From the NCBI RefSeq assembly GCF_003076635.1, contig NZ_QDKG01000001.1, positions 558,001-622,000 on the forward strand: a DNA stretch of 64,000 nucleotides, in the 5' to 3' direction. Below the pieces are notes generated by a model. It did not search any database. It worked only from the letters and a program-made list of their open reading frames with translations, and was not told the DNA's origin. Both the position numbers and the translations under genes were made by a program. This DNA is from Sphingobacterium corticibacter (GTDB taxonomy: Bacteria > Bacteroidota > Bacteroidia > Sphingobacteriales > Sphingobacteriaceae). Each line of letters opens with the position of its first letter. The stretch's first letter is position 1. Positions 1 through 9,060 of the stretch are shown here, piece by piece.

Positions 1-658
1 ATTCTGCTGGAATTTTTTCCTCGGGTAGATTTTCATTGCCCACCCAGTAAAACTTCCAATCAAATCCTGTATGCTTGCTGATGGTTACTTTGAGCGGCCA
101 GCCCAACATGCCGGTGTCGACTAATTTTTTAATCTTTTTGACGGGCACTTGCATACCGTAGAAATCGCGGTCGTAGCGAAACCAAGTATTTAAGCGAAAC
201 ATATTGCCATGTTGTGCTACGGCTTCTTTCACGCGTTTTCCTTCACCAATAGTACGCGTCATCGGCTTTTCGCACCAAATATCTTTGCCTGCTCGTGCGG
301 CATCTACCGCCATAATCCCATGCCAATGCGGCGGTGTCGCGATATGTACAATATCTACTTGTGCATCTTGGATCAGATCGCGGTAATCGCGGTATTCCGT
401 GGCCCGATCTTTCAATTGTTTTTGCGCCAGCGCCAAATGCCGTGTGTCTACATCGCAAATGGCGACCGTTTTCGTGCCCGAATATTCAAAATGACCGCGA
501 CCCATGGAGCCTACGCCAATAACGCCTTTGGTGAGGTGATCGCTCGGTGCCAGAAAACCGTTCCCGCCTAACACGTGTCTCGGTACGATGGCAAAGGCAG
601 CTGCTCCAACGAGTGCTTTCTTAATAAAATCGCGTCTTATTATTTTACTTAATGTCAT
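1..658 (-). CDS. Gfo/Idh/MocA-family oxidoreductase, Tat-exported (partial, 3' end outside window)
   Basis: An NAD(P)-dependent oxidoreductase of the Gfo/Idh/MocA family; 219 codons are visible and the C-terminal part lies beyond base 1. The N-terminus has a twin-arginine-like signal (RRDFIKK, residues 8-14, then a hydrophobic stretch to about residue 30). This is common in Bacteroidota members that act in the periplasm. The Rossmann dinucleotide loop is GVGSMG (48-53) and the family motif EKP is at 130-132. It is the last visible gene of the leftward SusC/SusD locus, 97 bp after the phosphatase-fold lipoprotein, so it probably processes a sugar, polyol or cyclitol taken up by that locus. The substrate cannot be read from the sequence. 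Confidence 0.88.
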   Translation of the reverse strand, partial: MTLSKIIRRDFIKKALVGAAAFAIVPRHVLGGNGFLAPSDHLTKGVIGVGSMGRGHFEYSGTKTVAICDVDTRHLALAQKQLKDRATEYRDYRDLIQDAQVDIVHIATPPHWHGIMAVDAARAGKDIWCEKPMTRTIGEGKRVKEAVAQHGNMFRLNTWFRYDRDFYGMQVPVKKIKKLVDTGMLGWPLKVTISKHTGFDWKFYWVGNENLPEEKIPAE

Positions 659-755
659 GTTTTAGATGTTTTTCAGACATGCGTCCGTTTACTATTGGTA
701 TAGAAGTAGATTATTCTTATTGAAGGTATTAAGATAGATAAAATATCATAAAGAG

Positions 756-1571
756 TTAGCGAATCCACCGTAACACGGCTGTGACGGGTAGGTGGTCGGA
801 AGCGTAATGCTCTTGCACGACTTGATGCGATACTACTTTCCAGGAATCCTGAATTCTGGTCAAAATAAAATCAATGGTTTTATTGGGGTTAATGACGGGA
901 ATGGTGAAGCCACACGCTGTACAGGTGGGGCGAAGTACTTTTCCAAGTATCGCAAATGCTTCTTGATCCGTGGTCATATTCAGATCGCCAGCGATCAGCA
1001 TAGGAAGGTTATTATTGGCCGCAATATCGGCCAATTCCTTGGCCTGCAAGTGGCGGTTTTGCGGATTCCTCTGCGCATCCAGGTGTGTTGTAGCAAAAGT
1101 GATAGATAGATTATTATCCAGCGTAATATCAATCGTAACCAAAATTCTCGGTTCGGCCTTCGATTCCGCTACAGAAGAAAGTCGGTGTACTTGCGGATTG
1201 GTAAATGGCTTTTTGGAAAGGATCGCTTGTCCATATTCTCCACCATCAAAATCAATGGCTTTTTCAAAATAATAATGCATACCTAAGGCTTCCGCGATCA
1301 ATTTTGCTTGATCGATTTGTCCGCTGCGTTTGGTACGTACATCTACTTCTTGTAAGGCAACCAGATCGGGATTTTCTTGGCGAATCGTGGCTATAATCGC
1401 TTCTAGATCGATTACTTCCGGCTTGCTCGGTGGGTTAGCATGATGTATATTGTACGACATGATTTTCAAATCCTCTGGTGGTGAATTATTGATTTGCTGT
1501 TGTGCCTTTCCACAGTTGATTGTAAAAATTAGCAGAAGGCATAGCCCTAAGAGATGGTTGATTTTGCGCAT
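756..1571 (-). CDS. Endonuclease/exonuclease/phosphatase-family lipoprotein
   Basis: A 271-residue DNase I-like (EEP fold) metal-dependent hydrolase. The start is placed at the Met giving MRKINHLLG. An upstream in-frame ATG at 1625 would add 18 polar residues before the signal peptide. A lipobox ending in Cys20 (FTINC) predicts a periplasmic or outer-membrane lipoprotein. EEP motifs are visible: MSYNIHH (38-44), LQEVD with metal-binding Glu75, AGDLNMT, and the C-terminal SDHLPV with the catalytic Asp-His. Members cleave phosphodiesters or phosphomonoesters (nucleic acid, sphingomyelin, inositol phosphates); which one applies here is not visible. Its place between SusD and a Gfo/Idh/MocA enzyme suggests a phosphorylated substrate for the locus. 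Confidence 0.87.
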   Translation of the reverse strand: MRKINHLLGLCLLLIFTINCGKAQQQINNSPPEDLKIMSYNIHHANPPSKPEVIDLEAIIATIRQENPDLVALQEVDVRTKRSGQIDQAKLIAEALGMHYYFEKAIDFDGGEYGQAILSKKPFTNPQVHRLSSVAESKAEPRILVTIDITLDNNLSITFATTHLDAQRNPQNRHLQAKELADIAANNNLPMLIAGDLNMTTDQEAFAILGKVLRPTCTACGFTIPVINPNKTIDFILTRIQDSWKVVSHQVVQEHYASDHLPVTAVLRWIR

Positions 1572-1659
1572 ATCAGTCTTGTTTTGAGATGAGTAGATAA
1601 AGACACGGCAGTTTCGCGTGATCAACCGCCGTGTCTTTTATAGTTAACAAAATGAAAGG

Positions 1660-3336
1660 TTACCAACCTGGGTTTTGACCCAAATTAGGATTACGTTCAA
1701 ATTGTGTTTGCGGCACCGGCCACAAATAATTTTTAGGGCTTTCAAAAGCGCGCGTCCACTGCACTAAGAGAAAGCCATCTGTACTTTTTCTGTAGGTAGA
1801 TGCACTCAACTGCGGAAACCAACTAGCTTTCACACCTTCAATATCCTGACCTAGACGTTCCCCTTCGCGCCAACGCCTTACATCAAAATAGCGATGACCT
1901 TCCAGCACCAATTCTACACGGCGTTCTCGTCTGATTTCTTCGCGGACGTCCAAGCCATGCTGAGCCAAAAAGTTGAGGTTCATACGTGTCATCCCAACGC
2001 GATCCCGCAATAGGTTGATCGATATATCCAAATCTGCTTGCGTTAGTTTGCCTTGTTCTAATCTGGCTTCTGCATAATTAAGCAATACCTCGGCATAGCG
2101 CATGTGATGAATATCATTATCATCTCTGCTCACTAAACCTACGGCACTCGGTTCAACATACTTCTTGTAGTAATAACCCGTTGTGGTAACTGACCCACGA
2201 CCATCTTGACTAAATTTGGGCACTTGAAAAACCGTCGGGTCCGGGTTTTGTGCGACTGGTCTGCCGTCGAATCGCCCGCCCCATTTATCGCCAGGCACTA
2301 AGATGGTTTGCGTCATGCGCGGATCTCTATTTTGAAAAACATCGGCATAGGTGTCATCCTTGTACAGCGGAGATTTATCAATCGGTAAACCATCCGAACA
2401 TAAGTAAGATTCGACCAACGAACGTGTGGGTACAAAGCGCGCAAACTGATCTGGCACCTGAATTTCTCGACTCAAATTGTGCATAATCACATCAGTAAGA
2501 TGCATGCGAGCGAAGATGGTTTCTTTGTTTCGGCCTCCGGCCAATTTACCAGCGCGTGTAAATAACTCCCAATAATTCGTTGCAGGATTGCCCGTGTTGT
2601 ACAATTCGTACACACCCATATCCATCACCGCTTTGGCGGCTTGCTCTGCTACATCATAGCGGCCATAGGTAAGCGCAATGCGTGATTTCAACGTCAACGC
2701 CGTTCCTTTGCTTACGCGACCTAGGTTTTCTCCGGTAGGTATAGCACTCGGCAATACGGCTGCAGCAGCATCTAGATCCTGCAAAAGGAAATCCACCACC
2801 TCCGATTGAGGTGTACGATCATCATATAATTCAGGATCGTCTGGATTCAAAGTTTTGGTGAGCAATGGAATATCGCCATAAAAAGACGTTAAAAAGCTGT
2901 AAGCCAAGGCCCGGATGACGCGCACTTCGGCCGCTAATCGCTCCTTAGCTCCCACTTGATTCTCCGTCGCTCCGGCATAGTTTTCCAGAAATGCGTTGCA
3001 TTCCCTTACATCGCGGTACATATTAGCCCATTCACTATTTACGGTAGGTTGGGTAACAGGAAATACACCAGAACCAATATCCTTGTACTGATTACCACTT
3101 GGCCACATGGTATTTTCGCCCATATTTTCCATATCAACGAAGTTTTTCGCTTTCACGCGCGAGTAGATGGCAGTAGCCGCCATTTCCAGATGTTCCTGTG
3201 TTTTCCAGTACGTTTCGTTTACAATTTCATCTTGCGGCACGCGATCCAAGAAATCGCTGCAACTGCCTAAACCGATGAGACTAATAGCGGAAAATGTATA
3301 GATGAATTTTTGGTATTTTTTATGTCGTAATGTCAT
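1660..3336 (-). CDS. SusD/RagB-family nutrient-binding outer-membrane lipoprotein
   Basis: 558 residues, the usual size for SusD-like surface glycan-binding lipoproteins that cap a SusC transporter. The N-terminus carries a signal peptide with lipobox LGSC followed by SDFLDRVPQDEI, the typical start of mature SusD proteins. The TPR-like helical N-terminal half and the closing motif (NYLWPVP, then NPNLGQNPGW at the C-terminus) are characteristic. It starts 1 bp after the stop of the SusC gene upstream, so the two are co-transcribed and probably translationally coupled. The ligand is unknown. Confidence 0.95.
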   Translation of the reverse strand: MTLRHKKYQKFIYTFSAISLIGLGSCSDFLDRVPQDEIVNETYWKTQEHLEMAATAIYSRVKAKNFVDMENMGENTMWPSGNQYKDIGSGVFPVTQPTVNSEWANMYRDVRECNAFLENYAGATENQVGAKERLAAEVRVIRALAYSFLTSFYGDIPLLTKTLNPDDPELYDDRTPQSEVVDFLLQDLDAAAAVLPSAIPTGENLGRVSKGTALTLKSRIALTYGRYDVAEQAAKAVMDMGVYELYNTGNPATNYWELFTRAGKLAGGRNKETIFARMHLTDVIMHNLSREIQVPDQFARFVPTRSLVESYLCSDGLPIDKSPLYKDDTYADVFQNRDPRMTQTILVPGDKWGGRFDGRPVAQNPDPTVFQVPKFSQDGRGSVTTTGYYYKKYVEPSAVGLVSRDDNDIHHMRYAEVLLNYAEARLEQGKLTQADLDISINLLRDRVGMTRMNLNFLAQHGLDVREEIRRERRVELVLEGHRYFDVRRWREGERLGQDIEGVKASWFPQLSASTYRKSTDGFLLVQWTRAFESPKNYLWPVPQTQFERNPNLGQNPGW

Positions 3337-3337
3337 T

Positions 3338-6300
3338 CTATCTTAAATTTAAATTGATACCCAATACAAACGTTTTTACTTGCGGATAATATCCACCGGT
3401 GTTGCCGCTTGGCACTTCTGGATCATAACCGTAGAAAAAATCGGTTTTGGTGAGTAGATTATCTGCCGAAGCATACACGCGCAATTTGCTGACGCGAATG
3501 CGATCCATCCACTCCGGTGAGAAGGTATAACCGACCTGTACATTTTTTAAACGTAGGTACGAAGCGTCTTCGATCCATTTGGATGATATACGGGTATTGT
3601 GATCACGCAAATACACGAAGCGTGGATACGATGCATCGGTATTGTCGGGAGTCCAACGATCCAAATGTACTTCCTGTGGCAAAGCGCTATTGTTGATAAA
3701 GGCGTGGCGTGCATTGCCAGCAAGAAATCCATCGACTTTACCAACACCTTGCAGAAAGAAGCTGAAATCAAAGTTTTTGTACGCTAAATCACCACGAAAT
3801 CCGTACGTGTAGCGCGGAATATCACTACCTAATACATGGCGATCATTGCCAACCGTAATTTCAGTAGCTTCTGGATCCGTCGGTACATAGATTAAATCTC
3901 CAGGGCCGACGAGGTCACCTCGCTGAAACGGAAAGTTGGGTACCAGGCGGCCATCGACCGTACTAAAATCACTTTCTTGCGCGATGCGATCTACTTTAAA
4001 GCCATAATATGCGTCTAATGGGTGGCCTACTAAACGAACGCGATCACCCAGATTTACGGCATAATCATCTAAATGTGTGATCTTATTTCTCACATCCGAA
4101 AGATTAAAGTTAGCTCGGTAGCTAAAGTCGCCGATGTGATCTTGCCAACCAAGGACGAGTTCCCAACCTTTGTTTTGCATCGCACCTGCGTTTTGAGATG
4201 GATAGCCTGAACCCACACCAATTACATCTGGTAATGGTGTATTGAGCAGTAAATCGCGCGTGTTGTTTATAAAGTAATCTCCTGTTACAGTCAATCGTTG
4301 TCCCAGAAAGGCTAGATCCATTCCAATATTCATCTTCTCGGAAGATTCCCAAGAAACAAGCTGATTGGGGATGAAGGATTGGCGGAAGCCCACTCGTCCG
4401 ACGTTGCCAATTGGATTATTTGAATTAACCTGAGCAGAGGATAAGATGGCCATAAACGGATGATCGCGACCTACACGGTCATTACCCTGTGTTCCGTAAG
4501 AAAACCGAACCTTACCAAAATTCCACGTATCGCGCAGGCTTTCGAAAAACGCTTCTTCTGTAAATACCCAACCCGCTGAGAAAGAGCCAAACCAATTCCA
4601 ACGCACATCAGGATGAAATCTGGAAGAACCATCCCGACGGAAGTTTCCTTCTAGGAGATAGCGACCTTCGTAATCATAATTGACACGACCAAAGAAAGAC
4701 ATCAAGGCATTCTGACTGCTAGAACTTTCATTCAATTGGTTTTCGGTGCCCAGTGCTAGTGAAGGCAAATCGACCGGAAGATGCGTACGCGAAGCTCCAA
4801 AATCTGCACCAACATTCTCTTCTAGAGAGTAGCCTAACAAGCCTGTTACGTGGTGTTTTTCTTGGAAAGTGCGATTATAGTTCACCGTTCCTATAAAGGT
4901 TTGGTAGGTGCCCGAATAGTGGTCCATGCTAACTCTGTTCGGGAAATTGGTTTGATAGATTAACTGCTCGTCATCTGGACTATAATAGTTGATAGTTTTT
5001 AACTGTGTTGTTCTTTTTGAGTTGTATTTTACTAATCCGTACTGTCCTTTTAGATCTAAACCTTTTGCGATATTGAGCGTGGCTGCGAGGTTCGCCGTGA
5101 TTTCTTGCGAAGTAAAACTATTCGTTCCACCATCGGTGGCAATAGCAACGGGATTGCTCTGGCCGCCATGATATGCCCAACTATCATTGGTGAATCTAAC
5201 GGGCACTAGAGGGCGAATACCCAATGCCGCAGAAAGTGCACCAGTTCCCGATGCGCTGCCATCATTCGAGCGATCCACATAACCCAAGTTTCCGTCTATT
5301 TTCAATCTTTCGCCGATTTGGGTATTCAGGCGAATACGCGCATTATGGCGATGCGCTTTAAAATTATCGCCCACTACCAATCCACCTTCGTTGAGGTAGC
5401 CATACGAAGCATAATACTGCGTATTGTCGCTTCCGCCATTCAGACTTAGGTTATGATTTTGCTGTGGCGCACTCGAGCGATATACTTCATCGATCCAGTT
5501 CGTATTGGCAAAATAGTTGGGATCGCTGCCATCACGTGCTATCGCAATTTGTTCTTCAGTATAGGTCGGGTTGGTGCCCGCATTGATGTTGGCCTCATTT
5601 TGCAAAGTCATGTAATCTGCCGAACCTAGAAACTTAGGCAAAGCTGTTGGTGTTTGTTGGCCGAAGTAACTGTTTAGGCTGATATTCGTCTGACCGGATT
5701 TACCTTTTTTGGTGGTCACAATAATGACTCCATTTGCTCCACGCACTCCATAAATGGAAGAAGAAGCGGCATCTTTCAATACCGAAATACTTTCTACATC
5801 ATCTGGATTTAGGATATTGATATTGCCTCCCGGAATACCATCAATCACGATCAAAGGATTCGCATCTCCCCAAGTACCTACTCCACGAATACGAAATTGT
5901 GGCGAGCGATTGCCTGGTGCCGTACTTCCATTACTGCGAACGGTAAGGCCGGGCATTTGCCCCTGCAAGCCAGTTCCAATATTGGCGATAGGTCTGCTTT
6001 CCAGTGCTTCGCCAGAGATGGAACTAACCGATCCCGTCAGGTTTGCTTTTCGTTGGGTTCCGTAGCCCACTACCACAACTTCATCGATATTATCATTGCC
6101 CGGCTGCAAGATCACGTTCATCTCACCTGCATTTGGCACGGTTTGCTCTTTCGTCACAAAAGAGATATGCTTGAAAACCAATATCGCATCTGGTTGCGCC
6201 ACTTGGAGGCTGAACTGACCGCTCTTATCAGTGCTGGTATTTTGTCGTGTTTGGCCTTTGATCGCAATATTTACGCCCTCTACTGGCTGAGCAGCTTGGT

Positions 6301-6838
6301 CGCGTACGACACCGGAAATGGTGTATTGTTGTGCTGGCTCGATGCGCTTCGTTGCGCCTTGTGCACGACGAATCATGATGTAATCATCGAAGATTTTGTA
6401 ATCCAGATTGTGCTGGCGCAAGAGTAGATCTAAACCTTCGGTAAGTGCGATCGATTGTAGATTAGTCGCTGGTATATTAATATTTCCGATTTCGGAATTG
6501 TCGTATACGAAACGGTGTGTAATCTGCTTCTCAATCTTTGTCAATAAGGTCGTTAACTTTGTCTGCGGTTCTTTCAGCGTAAAATGCTGTGCATAGCTCG
6601 TAGCGCCCACATTTGATATGGATAAAATAAGCGCCACGGCTATATATTTTGTAATTTCTAGGAAGCGATAAATTATATTTTTATGACCTCCCTGTACATT
6701 TAAATCAAAATGCATACTTTTAATTGATCGATGTTCGTTAAATAGGTGATTGGTACAATTGCTTTGGGAGCAGATCATTTTGTCAGAAGGTGTTGCTGCA
6801 TCTTCTGGCTTTTTTTTTGCGTCTCCCAGTGATTTCAT
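3338..6838 (-). CDS. SusC/RagA-family TonB-dependent transporter with STN signalling domain
   Basis: Outer-membrane TonB-dependent transporter, 1166 residues from the longest start. The order is: N-terminal signal/anchor; STN (secretin/TonB short N-terminal) domain, about residues 90-155; carboxypeptidase-regulatory-like beta-sandwich (starts YTISGVVRD); TonB-box-like DEVVVVGYGTQ; plug (GVRGANGVIIVTTKKG); 22-strand barrel ending in LGINLNLR. The STN domain marks it as a transducer that signals to the FecR/ECF-sigma pair upstream when ligand is bound. The exact start is unsure: Met42 (base 6715), just before the hydrophobic signal segment, fits better than the polar 41-residue extension. The gap to fecR is 24 bp. 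Confidence 0.95.
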   Translation of the reverse strand: MKSLGDAKKKPEDAATPSDKMICSQSNCTNHLFNEHRSIKSMHFDLNVQGGHKNIIYRFLEITKYIAVALILSISNVGATSYAQHFTLKEPQTKLTTLLTKIEKQITHRFVYDNSEIGNINIPATNLQSIALTEGLDLLLRQHNLDYKIFDDYIMIRRAQGATKRIEPAQQYTISGVVRDQAAQPVEGVNIAIKGQTRQNTSTDKSGQFSLQVAQPDAILVFKHISFVTKEQTVPNAGEMNVILQPGNDNIDEVVVVGYGTQRKANLTGSVSSISGEALESRPIANIGTGLQGQMPGLTVRSNGSTAPGNRSPQFRIRGVGTWGDANPLIVIDGIPGGNINILNPDDVESISVLKDAASSSIYGVRGANGVIIVTTKKGKSGQTNISLNSYFGQQTPTALPKFLGSADYMTLQNEANINAGTNPTYTEEQIAIARDGSDPNYFANTNWIDEVYRSSAPQQNHNLSLNGGSDNTQYYASYGYLNEGGLVVGDNFKAHRHNARIRLNTQIGERLKIDGNLGYVDRSNDGSASGTGALSAALGIRPLVPVRFTNDSWAYHGGQSNPVAIATDGGTNSFTSQEITANLAATLNIAKGLDLKGQYGLVKYNSKRTTQLKTINYYSPDDEQLIYQTNFPNRVSMDHYSGTYQTFIGTVNYNRTFQEKHHVTGLLGYSLEENVGADFGASRTHLPVDLPSLALGTENQLNESSSSQNALMSFFGRVNYDYEGRYLLEGNFRRDGSSRFHPDVRWNWFGSFSAGWVFTEEAFFESLRDTWNFGKVRFSYGTQGNDRVGRDHPFMAILSSAQVNSNNPIGNVGRVGFRQSFIPNQLVSWESSEKMNIGMDLAFLGQRLTVTGDYFINNTRDLLLNTPLPDVIGVGSGYPSQNAGAMQNKGWELVLGWQDHIGDFSYRANFNLSDVRNKITHLDDYAVNLGDRVRLVGHPLDAYYGFKVDRIAQESDFSTVDGRLVPNFPFQRGDLVGPGDLIYVPTDPEATEITVGNDRHVLGSDIPRYTYGFRGDLAYKNFDFSFFLQGVGKVDGFLAGNARHAFINNSALPQEVHLDRWTPDNTDASYPRFVYLRDHNTRISSKWIEDASYLRLKNVQVGYTFSPEWMDRIRVSKLRVYASADNLLTKTDFFYGYDPEVPSGNTGGYYPQVKTFVLGINLNLR

Positions 6839-6862
6839 AGTTGACTTTCTTATTTCATAGGC

Positions 6863-8074
6863 TTAGGAGTTTTTTGCGTTGACAGTCAGGTTGTTATTTT
6901 TATAGGTTGCCTTTAATCCTAGATAATCTAGCATTTCCAGCATTTTCGACAGTTTCACATTCCGTGATATGGTACCATTGATTTCTGCATGTTTGCGTTT
7001 GCCTGCAATCTTCACATCGATATCATACCAGCGCGCCAGCTGATCGGCAATCATCTGCACATCCGCACGGTCAAAATGGAAATAGCCATCTTTCCATCGT
7101 ACGATATCTTTTACGTTGGGATTGTGCACCGTTTGCATGCTGCCGTTTGCCGCGATGGTGGTCAATTGATTGGGTTGCATATGCACGTTGCCCGATGATG
7201 TCTGCAAGCGGATTGCACCACTCAATAATGCCGCCGTTGTTTGCGTTGCGTCATACGCATTTACATTAAACTTTGTTCCTAAAACTTCGATTTGTCCGAA
7301 TTGACCTTCCACAACAAAGTGGCGTCCGGCAGATTTGGTAACTTCAAAATATACCTCACCCGTCATTTTTACGAAGCGATCTCCCGTGCCCATATTAGAA
7401 GCAAAGCTGATCGATGATTCGGCATTCAACCATACTTTGGTGCCATCGGGCAATAGAAAGTTAATTTGTCCGCCGCGTGGTGTTTGTACTGTATGCTGTT
7501 CTACTGGTGCGTTTTCAGCATGGGTGTACTGAATTTCTCCTGTTGCTAATCGCACGATAGAGAAAGTTTCTGCAGTTTCAATCATGCCGACACGCGTACT
7601 ATCCAATGGTATCGTTTTTCCATCTTCGGTCAAAAATAAGGCGCGATTGCGACCTGGTTCGATGTCTTCCAGTTTGATGTCTGCTTGGGCAGAAGTATGT
7701 TGATCCAGCTCCTGATTATGATAAACAGAATAGATAAAAGTAGTACCGAAGCCAATGAGCAAGAGTGCCGCTGCCGCAGACATCCATTTTACTATTTTGT
7801 GGGATGTTGAGCGCTTGTACTTAGATGGATTTGCGTTGCTGCTTTCTGATATGATGTTTTCAAATATTTTCTGTGACTCGGTTTGAGTGAAAGGATGCGT
7901 TGTGGGTTTATCTTTTTCCATCGTTTGCTTCCAGACCTGTTCAAATAAGGCTTCCTGTTCCGACGTAGGAATTTGGGCGGAAAGATAGTCGAGGCGGATT
8001 AATTCTTCCTTGGTAATCGTTCCGTCGATTTGTTTCTGTAGTAAATGAATATAGTCGTTTCTCTCTTGTGGCAT
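6863..8074 (-). CDS. FecR-family anti-sigma / sigma-regulator membrane protein
   Basis: 403 residues with the usual FecR layout: a cytoplasmic N-terminal helical region (about 1-90) that holds the ECF sigma factor, one transmembrane helix (about 96-117), a periplasmic FecR beta-domain (TPRGGQINFLLPDG, LNAESSISF, FEVTKSAGRHFVVEG) and a C-terminal STN-interacting domain (FHFDRADVQMIADQLARWYD). Known biology: the periplasmic part contacts the STN domain of the partner SusC and releases the sigma factor when substrate is sensed. It lies 61 bp after the sigma gene and 24 bp before the transporter, so all three form one regulatory cassette. Confidence 0.94.
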   Translation of the reverse strand: MPQERNDYIHLLQKQIDGTITKEELIRLDYLSAQIPTSEQEALFEQVWKQTMEKDKPTTHPFTQTESQKIFENIISESSNANPSKYKRSTSHKIVKWMSAAAALLLIGFGTTFIYSVYHNQELDQHTSAQADIKLEDIEPGRNRALFLTEDGKTIPLDSTRVGMIETAETFSIVRLATGEIQYTHAENAPVEQHTVQTPRGGQINFLLPDGTKVWLNAESSISFASNMGTGDRFVKMTGEVYFEVTKSAGRHFVVEGQFGQIEVLGTKFNVNAYDATQTTAALLSGAIRLQTSSGNVHMQPNQLTTIAANGSMQTVHNPNVKDIVRWKDGYFHFDRADVQMIADQLARWYDIDVKIAGKRKHAEINGTISRNVKLSKMLEMLDYLGLKATYKNNNLTVNAKNS

Positions 8075-8135
8075 GTGCGGGTGTCAAGCTGATGCTTTAC
8101 ACCTAGAGGACAACGCTGCTCGGAAAAAGGGGGTA

Positions 8136-8732
8136 TTAAAAAATAAAAAAAGTAAAAAAAAGACTAACAATGGAATCACGATGCTTGCTGAGGTAGCTTT
8201 TAATAGATAATCGCGCCAACTGCAAATATTTCTTAACAGATTCGCGGGAGATATTCATTTCGGTCGCAATTTCCAGGTATTTCTTGCGCTTGAATTGGCA
8301 GAGGATGTACGCTTTCTTTTGTTGTGCGGGCAATTGTTCGATCGCAAGATCGATCCATGGCAGATAGCGCTCTTCGTGACTAGGTTCAACCGATTCTTCT
8401 TGCCATTGATCTTGCTGCTGCGCATAATCGAGTTCGACTTTCGATCGTCGTACATTGCGGCGCAATAGGTTTAATGAAGCATTGCGCGCCAATACAAAGA
8501 GATATCCTTCTACATTGGCAATAGACAGGATATTTTCTCGCTTGTTCCACACCGTGGTAAATACATCTTGCAAAACCTCTTCAGTCTGGCTCTTATCTTT
8601 CAGAATATGAAATACTTCGGTGGCTAATCGCTCGAAATGAGCCTCGTAAAAGCGAGCAAACGCCAACTCATCGCCTTCGGAGATGGCCGTCAGATTTTGC
8701 TGCGTGTGATGTCGCTTTAGTATCGCTTTCAT
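8136..8732 (-). CDS. ECF RNA polymerase sigma factor (FecI-like, Bacteroidota type)
   Basis: 198 residues with sigma region 2 (about 20-85, including SQTEEVLQDVFTTVWNKR) and region 4 helix-turn-helix (about 120-180, including KYLEIATEMNISRESVKKY), joined by a short linker. It heads the cassette sigma-fecR-susC-susD and presumably drives that locus when freed from FecR. A perfect Bacteroidota -7 element (TACTTTTG on the minus strand, 8749-8756) lies 17-24 bp upstream of the ATG, without an obvious -33 TTTG. The last residues (SLFFTFFIF) come from an A/T homopolymer-rich stretch, so the exact C-terminus is sensitive to small indels. Confidence 0.93.
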   Translation of the reverse strand: MKAILKRHHTQQNLTAISEGDELAFARFYEAHFERLATEVFHILKDKSQTEEVLQDVFTTVWNKRENILSIANVEGYLFVLARNASLNLLRRNVRRSKVELDYAQQQDQWQEESVEPSHEERYLPWIDLAIEQLPAQQKKAYILCQFKRKKYLEIATEMNISRESVKKYLQLARLSIKSYLSKHRDSIVSLFFTFFIF

Positions 8733-9060
8733 GGTAGATCAGGCATCACAAAAGTACCATTATCTTAAACCCAACAGATTCACTATGGCGTTAAGTTTAT
8801 ATTAATAATGTGCAGATGTGTTCATAATTCCGTTATCCGGAAGGTTGTTAGTTTCCTAAGAATTGTCATAAATCTAGGAAATATTTCTGAATAATAGCAT
8901 CATATGTTGATAGCCAATCGCCATAGCAATAGGATGATAGGAAATGGGAAATGAATATGTTGTATTGAAATATGAAGCTGTTGCATCTATGTTAAGGTTC
9001 GTTAAAATTCTTTCAATCAATACAATATGATTTTATCTTGCTTCCAAAATCGACAACCTA
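8733..9060. other. Intergenic region upstream of the sigma gene, with an inverted repeat
   Basis: About 330 bp without a credible gene. It holds the leftward sigma-gene promoter element (8749-8756). It also has an inverted repeat, TTTCCTA (8852-8858) and TAGGAAA (8875-8881), with a 16-bp spacer, which could be a dyad operator. Nothing else stands out. Confidence 0.4.

Noticed and set aside
5897..6427. Long open frame (176 codons) on the plus strand inside the first susC gene
   Set aside because: It is antisense to a well-supported susC gene and its translation has no recognisable domain. It is a by-product of codon bias on the other strand.
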